A stretch of 64,000 nucleotides of DNA from Bemisia tabaci (lineage: Eukaryota > Arthropoda > Insecta > Hemiptera > Aleyrodidae). Below, piece after piece: positions 54,293 to 64,000 of the stretch. Location of the stretch: positions 49,746,985 to 49,810,984 of the forward strand of contig NC_092798.1 in the NCBI RefSeq assembly GCF_918797505.1, in the 5' to 3' direction. The notes beneath the pieces are model-generated. The model made no database searches. It was not told where the DNA came from and saw only the letters and a list, made by a program, of their open reading frames with translations. The position numbers and the translations under genes are program-made. The first letter of the stretch is position 1; the number at the start of each line of letters is the position of its first letter.

Positions 54293-54764
54293 AAGTCCTT
54301 CATCCTTTAGACGATCATTTACGGATGGCTTAAGTGCAAAGCCACGTGTCTCCGTTTGCGACGCTGCAGGCTTCCTGGCATACTTCATTTTTTCTTTAGA
54401 AGACTTGTCACTGTAATTTCTTGAAAACTTCCTTGATTTTTCTTTTCTACCATCAGAATATTCTGTATGGACCTCAAGCCAATTAAGTTGACTTGTATCT
54501 CTTCGAAGGAATGAAATAGAAACGGAAGTTTTGAAACACTGCGACGGAGATTAGAGCAATTATTAAATAAATGGTTTACAGTGGGATGAATTTTAGAACA
54601 GATACCCCACTGAGTTTTGTAAAATCATTGTATTTTATGAAATAAACTTTTCAAATTTAAGAAAAAAACAACGTAAGATAGGTGGTTTTGCACTTTGGCC
54701 ATCGATATGATGAGTCTTTGCCGCCAAATCCGCAGCTGCGGCATCGCTATCCTGAAGACTACGA

Positions 54765-55016
54765 TGCTGTTCTAGGGAGAAACGCCGTATGAACCTTTGG
54801 GCGTTCTCAAATTTCCTTTGATAAATCGCGAATTTACTGGGAGAATCGTGAATATTTTTTTCTAAGAATTTCAGACAATTTTGTACGCAATTTAATCTAA
54901 AATATCTGAAAATTTCAAAGAAAAATGTGCATGAATGTTGTCAGAAATACCTATTTTATCAAGGGAAATTTGGCAAATCTCGAATGCTCATACGGCGTTC
55001 TTCCTTAGCACGACAG
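54765..55016. mobile_element. R1 element
   Basis: GCTGTTCTAGGGAGAAACGC at the left and GGCGTTCTTCCTTAGCACGA, CAG at the right. The interior is nearly the same as 19016-19268. Confidence 0.75.
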
Positions 55017-55019
55017 TAC

Positions 55020-55470
55020 GCTACCCGCGTTTCAGCGGATAAATCATTACGGAAGACGGCGAGAAGTTAACGGGACAGAAAAATAATCAAGCGGGGCCCG
55101 GGCTGTGTGTCTAAGCCGGGCGGAAAAGAGATGTAAATGGTGGAGAAAGGTTGTGATGTAAGCCGGAGCTAATCACGAGATGAAATAAAATCGGATTAGG
55201 GAGGAGAGCAACATGTCCGCGGACCCTGCAAAGTGCCCGGGCCCTAGGATGAAGAGATTAAAAAGCTTTGATCAAAAGCTGTCGAGATACGCGACAAACG
55301 TAACGAAGGCGGCGCGCTCTGGCGGCAGCTTCAGACATCCTGACGCACCGACGACGCGAAGTCGCGACGGAGCTGAAGGAGAAAAGCTCGCGTTGGAAAC
55401 GTCGCAGCGAAAGGGATAATTGGCCGGCCCCAGTGCTCAGCCAGGGACGCATCCTGCAACGGGGGATGCA
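55020..55470. other. GC-rich unique-looking island
   Basis: CpG-rich sequence unlike the flanking repeats, with a 68-codon ATG-started frame at 55213-55419. That frame is basic and low in recognisable features, with no splice context that fits the Sidestep tail phase. I do not call it a gene. Confidence 0.3.
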
Positions 55471-55554
55471 GCGTGTTGCCAAATTTACTGGAAAAATCCG
55501 GAAGCCGAAAAGCTCCAGCTTCAAAATCATTAAATAGAATGAAAGTGAAAACCT

Positions 55555-55809
55555 CACTGAAAAAAAAAGTTCGGTAAATCCAAACTAGTTAGGATCATAT
55601 GAAACCACGATTTTGTTCGGTACACACGACCGAATTATTCGGTCTGCTCAGCCGAACTGTTCGGTCCACTGAACCGAACTGTGAGAATTTATTATGGTTC
55701 GGTCGCACAAACCGAACAATTCGGTTGAACAGTCCGAATAATTCGGTTGTGTAAACCTGGTTCCATATGATCCTAACTAGTTCGGATTTACCGAACTTTT
55801 TTTTCAGTG
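55555..55809. mobile_element. CACTGAAAA foldback packed with CCGAA/TTCGG
   Basis: CACTGAAAAAAAAAGTTCGG at the left and CCGAACTTTTTTTTCAGTG at the right. The 255 bp interior holds 14 copies of TTCGG or CCGAA, many as TTCGGT/ACCGAA. Confidence 0.85.
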
Positions 55810-57353
55810 ATAACACTTTATTCAACTCATCATACAGTGACATTTACTGAATTGAACCTAAACAAACTTTGTGTGCAAATTGTAAAATTAACTTCCTGAA
55901 GTGCGTAAAATTAACCCATAATATCAAAATGAAAGCTGGAAACGTAGAAAATTATGCCGAAACTATTGTAAGAGCACAACTTTAAACGAGGAAAAATACA
56001 TTTTTTTTTGAAAACCGATCAATCAATCCTTATTTCTATTCTTTCCAACTTCGAGGGTAAATTGATTTTGAAGTTGAAAAGAAAAGGAGTAAGGATCGGC
56101 TAATCGGTTTCAAAAAATTGTATTCATCCTCGTTTGAAGTTGTGTTCGTAGTCCCAATAAAGTTATAGGAAAGTGCGTTTTGCAACAACAAATATTGTAA
56201 AAACGTTGTACACAAAAAGACTAAAATAAATTTTAAAAAAAACTTCCTAAAGTCGCAAATGAATATCGATGGTCCAGGTGCAAAACCCCGTATCTCTATT
56301 TGCGACGCTGAAGACTTCCTGTCATACCTTATCTTTCATAAGGAAACTACTGAACGTGATAAGTTAAAAATTTCCCCGATTTTTCATCTCTGATAACAGA
56401 ATGAGTGCCAGATGAAGAACAGATGTAATGAAGAGATGATGATGAATGAGTAACAGATTCTGCCAGAGTGCAAAATCATGTATATTATTTTCGACGTTGC
56501 AGACTTCCCGTCATTTTTCATGGATTCCTTGAAAAACTGGTTAACGTTATTCTTCGAAAACTTCCCTGATGCTTCTTCTCCATTAGCAGAATGTCCTGTA
56601 CAAATTTCAAGCTATAAAGTTGACTTGTTTTTCCTCGAAAAAATCAAATAGAAGCGGACATTTTGAGCCCGGAATGGAGATACATGGTTTCGCACTTTAA
56701 CAATCAATATTCTGTATGAAATATGCACATTTTGCTCCAAAAAGCTGAAATCACGGCAAACATTTCGAAACATGGCAACGGAGATACGTGGTCGGTCTTG
56801 CTCTTCGTCGAAATGTTTACCTTTGTTCCATTAGTTAGCCTTATCCGAGACTTACACATCTAAACTTTGCATGAATATATATTCAAGATTCGATTCATTC
56901 TATGAAAAATATGTAAAAAAAGAAACGACTTTTTGGTCCGGATGAGTGCCTGCAGTCTGGACAATAAAGCTGAAAACGGCAAAAGCGCCTCCGAAAAATA
57001 AGGGGCTGTCCGAATCGAGTAACACGTTCAAAAAGGAAGGGGCTTTGCGCCGCGATGCCTTTGCGAGAGTCGAATATTACGTGACGCAACGAACGGAAAA
57101 ATTGGATCTTTTTCCGGGAATTGACTTTAAAGAAAATTGCGCCTTTTTCGTGGTGAGGGAAGCTTATGTGTGGGGGAGTTGATTAAGCTGAACGGTTAGA
57201 GGGGTCTCAGGTTGCTTGCCTCACACGTGCTATGCGAGACGTTAAAGATGACAAAATGAAAAATAAATAATAATAAAAAAGTGCTACGCCCTTGGTACAA
57301 GGCTCTCGAGTCAAAGCGTAGGCGAGATGGGCAATTGCACCTTTCGAGGAGAT

Positions 57354-58430
57354 ATGTGCTGTAGGGCGTGATACCACTATTCGCCCTCCTGGGAGCTCGG
57401 TGTGCCTATTCAATTCTTTGAAGGCGCTTTTATTTTCCGTCGCTTCACGCTAGATTCCTATGAGCTGCGGCGGTAACAAGCCGATTCTCAAACTGTTTCA
57501 TCTTTAGTGACCTTCTCGCATAAGATGTCTAGTGCGATGCCACTCAGCTTTGAGAATTTACGTGTTTCTTTGATAACTTTTGTTATTTTTTAAACGTTCC
57601 AGATTTTACTCATTAATTTCACGTAGATAACTTAAAGAAAGATATTCAAATCGATCAATCAAAGTTAATTAATTTTTAAACTGCAAAAAAATCTTCAAAG
57701 CTGCCGTGCTAAGGAAAAACACCGTATGAACATTCAAGAACTGCCAAATTTCCTCAGATAAGTTCATTTTTGAGGAAAGTTACAAGTATGTTCTCTGAGA
57801 CTTTTCAGATGTTTAAGATTAAATTGCGAACATGATTTTCAGGAAAATACGGAGAAAAATTTCAACAAATTTTCAAGTAAATGCATCTTTTTCGGAAAAA
57901 ATGGCAACGCTTACAGGCTCAGACGGTGTCTTTCCTTAGCACGGCAACAAAAAACTACACGGTTCGGTTTATAAATCAAAATCTTAAGTTATGTGCTATG
58001 GGCATGATACCACTATTCGACCTCCTGGGAGCTCGGTTTGCCTATTCAATTCGTTGAAGGCGTTTTTATTTTCCGTCCTTTCACGCTCAATTTCTATGAA
58101 CTACGGTGGTAACAAGCCGATTCTCAAACTATTTCTTCTTCAGTGAACCTCTCGCACAAGATGTCTCATGCACTGCCACTCTGTGTCCGTAGAACTACAT
58201 TGACACTCTGCCACATTTTCCCGGGTATTCAAGCGTTTCTTTGAAAACTTATGTTATTATTTTAACGTTACGGCACGATTTACTTATTAATTTGATGTGG
58301 ATAACTTAAATAAAATTATTACTACGAGTTGATTAACTTTTTAACTGCCAAAAAAATCTCCCAAACTACCGTTCCAAGAAAAAACGTCCTATGAACATTA
58401 TAGAAATACCAGATTTCCTGCAATAAAGGG
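57354..58430 (+). repeat. Tandem duplication that carries module and R1 end
   Basis: GTGCTGTAGGGCGTGATACC (57357) and GTGCTATGGGCATGATACCA (57992) start two diverged units. Both contain the minus-strand module (57364-57427 and 58001-58062), AACAAGCCGATTCTCAAACT, then the start of an R1 element (57701 complete; 58369 decayed). Confidence 0.75.
57701..57947. mobile_element. R1 element
   Basis: CTGCCGTGCTAAGGAAAAAC at the left and CTTTCCTTAGCACGGCA at the right, with ATGGCAACGCTTACAGGCTC inside. Confidence 0.8.
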
Positions 58431-58789
58431 CTGCTATCTTTAAAATGGATAAATGTAATAGAATTTGATGAAATTGACGGAAACATGAAAAATTAATGAT
58501 AATCGCAAATTCGCAAAAAATCAAGGAACATCAATTGAAGAGGGGAACAGAAAGGGCATTTTTTGGTTGCGGTATCTTGGGATCTTCTTTTAAGTTTCAT
58601 CCACTATACTTAATGCAAAACGCATGGAATTTGTTAAATTTTTTACTGGACTTTTTTATGATTTTAAAATACTGAAAACTAAAAATTTCAGAAAATTCAC
58701 TCACCTAAAATATGAATCGGCGGTGGATTTTCTGAAACACCGCAACCAAGAAATGCCCTTTCTACACCCAACGCTTTAATTCGTCGTTT

Positions 58790-59040
58790 CACACAAGATA
58801 GAACGTAACTCCATTCCAAGGTTGCATAATTGACTCAAACAATCCAATTTTTACAAGAATAAACCTGCGTAATTTTCATTGAAAATTTTTCCAATTTTTG
58901 TACGACATCAGAAAAAAAAAGTCAGTATAATTTTCAGCTAGAAACTCCCAAGATTCTACTCGTAAAACAGCAATTGCGCGAGGAAATTTGGCAACATTGA
59001 AATGTAGTTTCGTTCTTTCGTGAGGAAAACGACGAATTAT
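58790..59040. mobile_element. R8 element
   Basis: AGAACGTAACTCCATTCCAA, GGTTGCATAATTG at the left and TTGGCAACATTGAAATGTAG, TTTCGTTCTTTCGTG at the right. Best-preserved copy of this family here. Confidence 0.75.
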
Positions 59041-59246
59041 ACTCTCAATTTCAATGGTCGAATATTTTTCTGTGTTCCTCGCCTTAAATTAAGACCTCGT
59101 AATTGTCGCCCTATATTTACACCTAAAATGGCAACGCCGCAAGGAACTAACGATGCTATTGTTCCCGACAACGGAGTGTAACTGGCGCGCAAACTAGGAG
59201 AGTTCCTTGATGGGAACTGGCGCGGTGTCGGTGCTTGCGCCAACTT

Positions 59247-59375
59247 CATTTGGACGCATTTCTGCCGAACGGAACTATGTGCATGAAGACATGAGCCCTG
59301 AGACCCATAAGGATATATGCATAACAGGGCTCACGTCATAATGCACTTAGTTCCGTTTGGCAGAAAACCGTCCAT
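59247..59375. mobile_element. R5 foldback
   Basis: ATTTGGACGCATTTCTGCCG at the left and GGCAGAAAACCGTCCATTT at the right, with ATTT on both sides as a probable 4 bp duplication. The loop is CCCTGAGACCCATAAGG. Confidence 0.85.
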
Positions 59376-59896
59376 TTTTACCTTGACGCTGAGCTGTATT
59401 ACATTTGTATCTTTCACACATCGTTCCCGTCAAAAGTTTCCTCGTTGCAGCCCCCGCCCACGTGAATACACTTATTATTTAAATCAACAGTGTCACTCTT
59501 GACTCTCATAAATCAACCACCACCCCCTCCTCCATCCTCCCCCACCCTCCACTACCGTGCGACGCGGATTATGAAAATTCTTGCGGCAACGATTCGATGC
59601 ACTCTGCCGCATTGACTGAAAGTGAAACACCCGAGCGAAACACACCCCCGCCCCCTTTTTCCCTTGCTCGCACGCTGCGGAGCGCTCGGAATTACCCCTT
59701 CCGAGAGGAGGGGATGATTGCGAAAATCGCCGGAAAATCCGGGACTTATTTTCTCACCAAGCCCTGGGAGTTAACACTCTCCCTCTAGAATTGTCGGATT
59801 TTTTTTCTTTTTTTCTTTCAACTTTATATCTGGTCCGTGGACCATGTTATTTGATATGTACCAGGGTGCCGGAAACTTATTGTAGCCAATATTAAA

Positions 59897-60200
59897 AAAA
59901 ACATAAGAAAATGGGTAACCGAGGCTAAAAGCAACAAACACAAAGCTCGAGACGTTTAGGGGTGGTTTAACCCCTTTCTCTACCAGGAAACAAAGATTTA
60001 TAAAATATTATACCTCACCACTTTTCGTTATCACGAATGGGGGTCGAGGGATTTTGATTTTTATAATTATTTTGTATATTCTAATTTTTTTGTATATTTT
60101 TGTTTTCTAGTCGAGGTGGGGATTGAAACCACCCCGAAAGGTACCGCACTTTGTGTCCGTTATTTTTGGCCTTGGTTACCCCTTTCTTGTGATTTTTAGT
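59897..60200. mobile_element. Foldback element, ~300 bp
   Basis: AAGAAAATGGGTAACCGAGG and GGGGTGGTTTAACCCC on the left are mirrored by GGGGATTGAAACCACCCC and CCTTGGTTACCCCTTTCTTG on the right. Confidence 0.7.
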
Positions 60201-61749
60201 CGAATTATTCGGGCTATTTTTGTGTATTATTTTTGTTGTAACCTGATATAAACTTTATCACTTAACATGTTTTCTTGGGGGAGATCCATGACCAACACGC
60301 TGAACACAATGAATGTTTCCAAAAACCAATTTTTAGGGTACCTGGATAGGGTCCAAATACTAGTCAGAAAAAAAAAACACAGTGAACTTTCGATAAAATT
60401 TGTTTGAATTTTCGCATAAATGAATTCTCATCCTCTCATCTTCCATTGAGTCTACTTTTACCGTTGAATACTCTAAAACTGATTCTTTTAACCAATTTGA
60501 AAGAAAACGCAGTTTTGAAAAATGAGCCTTAGCGTATCCAAAGTCATTCTCTTCATGGATGCTTAGTTTATGTCTCACAAGAAGTTAATTTCGTCTTTGA
60601 ATTTTTACCACTTCCCTTTTTGAAAATACGCCTTTTTTTGGCAAATTCTACAGGCCCTTCAGTTATTTTATGTACCCTAGGGATAAAAGACGGTCTTGTC
60701 ATCATTAAATAAGAATCAAACCACCTCCAAGCACCGTAAAGACTCAGCAACGAAGCCGGAGATAGGTGATATGCCCTCTCATTTTCTAATTAATCTGGTT
60801 TATGTAAATCCCTTTCCCTCTGTGGTCTGTGCTACATATTTCCTGCATTAATCATTCTGTTTTCCGTCACGTTGTAAGAGATAAGGAGGTTTTGGCGTTT
60901 AATTCACTCGTCTTATGAAAAGAGCAGAGAAAATTCAAGGCAGGAAAATCAGACAATACTGAGCAATTATATTTAAAAAAAAAAAAGAATAAAATAAAAT
61001 AAAAAAATCCAAATATTCATAGCATTACCTGAAGAGCTATGTAGTCCAGGCCTCAGGAGAAGAAAAGAAATCCTTTTTTGCTGACCACGTTGAGTTTTAA
61101 CATTTTTTCCGTCTTTGAATCACCTCACTTTCAAGGAAAAAATTAGCAGAAAGTGAGAGAATATTTCCAGTTATTAGGCATGCTAGATTATGTCAGTACA
61201 CTTTGACTAAAGTGGACCTTTACTTGGGTCTGAGAGGGATATTTAAACTAGGGATGAGGAAATAAAAATTGCAGACTTCAAGATATTTTTTTTTAAAAAA
61301 AATCAGAGCGTCCTTCGTGATTTATCTTTTAATTTTGACAAGAGAGCGCATATATTTGACGCCTTACCTCAGAGATTATTTATGTCGATAACTGTATTTC
61401 GAGGTTTCCACTCCAATGTTGTTTTTTCCAGAATGCGAGCTAATTTCATTGTTTGAAATTTTAAAAATAATTACTCATTGGTCTTTTGATGCCCAAGCTG
61501 TTCAAATTGACCCAATTATCTCTTCTGGGGAAGTCATGATGCCGGTGAATACGAGCTTTAGATTTAGGTTTACAAATACATTCTAAAAAAGAATCAGAAA
61601 TCAAATTGAAAAAAAAGAGTGTACACACTGGAAAAGATAGGAGACGTATTCGGGCCTCGTTCTTATAGTTTCTTAGCATTTAAAGAATCTTATTTACACA
61701 TTATTGGCAGCATAGATCGGAGCATTGCGAGTTTATATCTCGCGCCATG

Positions 61750-61815
61750 GCGCCTTCAATTTTGCAGATGCGACACGGACATCCATCAAGCACGAATAGT
61801 TGTATCTCCGCGCCG
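61750..61815 (+). repeat. CCTTCAA/CGAATAG module, reference copy
   Basis: GCGCCTTCAATTTTGCA, arm GATGCGAC, ACGGACATCCATCAAGCACG, AATA, arm GTTGTATC, then TCCGCGCC. The two 8 nt arms pair fully if G-U pairs are allowed. Confidence 0.8.
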
Positions 61816-63004
61816 TCGCCAACGCGCATCGCTTCCGTCGCTCTATTCCATGTTGTGTCTGTTCCGTTTGTCTTATTTGTTGTGATGCCTCATAATATAC
61901 AAAATATTACTTCATAAACTACCAAAATCAACGTATACTTAAGTTTGAGTCAATTTGACCCATTTGGAACTTAGCGTGTAAAAAAAATCTTGGGCATCGA
62001 AGGGTCAGACAGATTTGAAGAACCGTGGAATTTGCACTAGATATTACTTGAATTATCCTCTAATCGAAAAATAAAAAATGACCAAAGATTTTGCTACGTT
62101 GCCAACCGAGGCACGCGATGGACAATGTGTGTCTTATTATCACAACACTCTTGAAGAAATGAGTGACTGTCGTTTTATTATATCATGCTCATTAGTGATC
62201 TCGGAAATTCTTTAGGTCTGGATGTGAGCGTCAATTCATCACATTTTGGGATTGTATTGCGTTCATTTTGTTAACTCAAGGCTTCTTTTGAGTGAACAAT
62301 ATATTCGAGTCTGTGCGCATTTTGTCCGACAGGAAGTTTGCGGAAATCAAGACGCAATTATTAGGGGCAAGACATGATACATCTCATGCTGATATCTTGT
62401 TACTTGGGGTTGAATAACAAAGGCTTTGTCCTCAAGGCCTCGAGCCCTAACAATGGTGCATGGACGTTGGTCGCATGAGTTGTATGTATTGATTTTGATT
62501 TCGCATTGGTTTCAAGTCGTGAGCTTCAGACGAATTCTCTACTGGATATTTTGATTGAATTCGCTGATGTAAATTCGAGTAACGTAACTTACCCTTAGCA
62601 GTGACCTTTGAAAATCATTTTTCAAAAACGCTTAAAGACCGTAGAAAATTATTTTTCCGTTTATTTTTGTAATTTTTCTTCTAAGCGAAATTTCCAAGCC
62701 GGGTCTTTAGGTAATCGACTATCTCTTCTTGGGAAGTTACACGTATGGAGATTGAGGAGATGGTGAATAGTTACTTACCTTTAAAAACATGAAAATAAAA
62801 TAAATAGTACTTCGAAAACGACTAAATCAATGTATTTAAATACGGGTAAATTTGACAAAAAATTGGGTTTGGTAGTATTACGTTAATTTAAATAATGTTA
62901 TATAAAATACGTTAATGAAGTTATTTAAATAACAATCACTGCATTGATTAAGAGTTTTTTTTTTTCAAAATTGTTACTTTATCATATAAATTCATGCTTC
63001 TTGC

Positions 63005-63530
63005 GGGCTGATTATTAAAATCGATACACACAGGGCATATGAAGCGATCCTATTGGTTGGTGTGGTTTGTTTCAGTGCACGAAGAAGGTACGTAATTAGT
63101 GGACTAACTATCGGTAACCAACAAAAGGCCCTAAAGTTAGTTCATCATTTTCTCCTCTCACTGAAAAAAAGTTCTCTTGAGATATTATCTTGGCTTAAAG
63201 CGTCGTTTTGTGTAGGCAATTTTTTTTTTTTTTTTTTTTTTCAGTGAAAAAAATGTCCGTTATGTTATCATTAAGTTTAAGTTTAAAAAACTATAACAAA
63301 ACAACATTTTTTTTTATCAAAAAAACTGGCTTTAAGATACATTAGCACGGATTAAACTAAAAAAAAACCCAAATTTTGTCGACAAAAAACGACGCTTTAA
63401 GTCAAAATAATATCTCAAGAAAATTTGTTTTCAGTGCAGTCTATAAGCACCCGTTTCAACCAATAGGATCGCTCCATACTCCTTATGCCCGCTTTGTCCA
63501 TATCTTTGTCTATCAATTCCAATAATGCGC
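63005..63530. mobile_element. R2 element split by a nested CACTGAAAA element
   Basis: GGGCTGATTATTAAAATCGA starts the R2 copy and AATTCCAATAATGCGCC ends it. The R2 core TCATTTTCTCC...GTCTATA is broken at 63158 by the nested element. Confidence 0.8.
63159..63436. mobile_element. R3b poly-T foldback nested in R2
   Basis: CACTGAAAAAAAGTTCTCTT at the left and GAAAATTTGTTTTCAGTG at the right. The arms share AAAGCGTCGTTTTGT, with a poly-T run at 63222-63240. Intact R2 copies have no sequence at this point. Confidence 0.85.
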
Positions 63531-63955
63531 CTACTGGGGCTCACGTTGAGATCGAGATACGCTTTTTTGTCTCTTTTTCAGTCTACAAGAACCACCCGTT
63601 GCAACCAATAGGATCGCTCCATACTCCCTACGCCTTCTTTGTCTATCACTTTGTCTATCAATTTCAATAATGCGCCCCCTGGGGCTCACGCGGAGATCGA
63701 GATACGCTCTTATGTCTCTTTTTCAGTCAATAAGAACCACCCGTTTCAACTCATAGGATCACTCTACGCCTTCTTTGTCTATCGCTTTGTCTATCAATTC
63801 GCCAATCATGAGTACGCTGGGGCTCACTCGGAGATCGAGATACGCTCTTTTGTCTCTTTTCCAGTCTATGAGAACCACCCGTTGCAATCAATAGAATCGC
63901 TTCATACTCCTCATGCCTTCTTTGTCAATCGCTTTGTCTATCGATTCCAATTGGA
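63437..63955 (+). repeat. Tandem array of half-R2 units, ~142 bp period
   Basis: CAGTCTATAAG-type starts at 63437, 63579, 63724 and 63862 (periods 142, 145, 138). Each has ACCAATAGGATCGCTCCATA-like sequence, CTTTGTCTATC and GAGATCGAGATACGCT. It runs to near the window end. Confidence 0.85.
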
Positions 63956-64000
63956 CAAAATTTTGTAATTTAGAACTATAAATTCTAGCCCGGTTTAAAA

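Larger units (their letters stand above)
53104..64000. other. Downstream intron or flank: repeats, no recognised exon
   Basis: After the last predicted exon I find no segment that reads as a Sidestep tail. The stretch holds R1, R2, R5, R7 and R8 elements, a CCGAA-rich foldback, a local tandem duplication and a foldback at 59.9 kb. Stretches 55810-57350 and 60200-61740 are AT-rich with R7-like remnants or nothing I can identify. GC-rich, possibly unique sequence lies at 55020-55470. Confidence 0.6.

Noticed and set aside
55213..55419. 68-codon ATG-started frame in a GC-rich island
   Set aside because: No recognisable domain, no fitting splice phase, and GC-rich DNA gives open frames by chance.
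13629..61815. Interpretation of the module as a hammerhead ribozyme
   Set aside because: I do not see the CTGATGA and GAAA core with a cleavage triplet in the copies; box 2 (CGAATAG) differs from the hammerhead core.

Overview
The window looks like intronic and intergenic DNA from an insect-type eukaryotic genome. It is AT-rich, has very long introns with GT-AG borders, is densely packed with palindromic miniature transposons, and contains a non-LTR retrotransposon fragment. There are no bacterial-style operons. A hemipteran such as a whitefly is my best guess, from gene structure and repeat style only; that is low-confidence inference.

One host gene runs through it on the + strand. Eight exons between 10534 and 53103 splice in frame into 475 codons of an immunoglobulin-superfamily receptor of the Sidestep (Side) type, the partners of the Beat proteins in axon guidance and synaptic matching. 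The visible part is the C-terminal half of one Ig domain (10534-10687), a complete Ig domain (29749-29879 + 32620-32779), a second complete Ig domain (36813-36921 + 44613-44797), one fibronectin type III domain (49215-49538), a transmembrane helix with the start of the cytoplasmic tail (51745-51981), and a predicted further tail exon (52979-53103). The signal peptide and N-terminal Ig domains should lie upstream of base 1 or be unrecognised in 1-10533. The C-terminus should lie downstream.

Everything else is repeats. Main families: (R1) ~250 bp elements ending CTGCCGTGCTAAGG, about eight copies; (R2) ~260 bp elements with long inverted arms beginning GGCTGATTGTTGAAATTGA; (R3) ~230 bp CACTGGAAAAA elements; (R4) a ~280 bp tandem or dispersed unit carrying CACTGTGGATCGAGTCAATA; (R5) ~130 bp perfect foldbacks beginning GGACGTATTTCT; (R7) ~250 bp elements around ACCACGTATCTCG; (R8) ~260 bp elements beginning GAACGTAACTCCATTCCAAG; and several long foldbacks. 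A 5'-truncated LINE-type element with its reverse transcriptase frame open sits at 26154-27440 between 12 bp target-site duplications, inside the 19 kb intron.

The most unusual signal is a short module found in both orientations at more than a dozen sites, alone and in tandem arrays. It has a constant box GCGCCTTCAA, a variable centre with self-complementary stretches, and a constant box CGAATAGTTGTATC. It makes up the 74 bp array at 40.2-41.8 kb and part of the 144 bp array at 33.0-33.6 kb. I recognise no named element in it.
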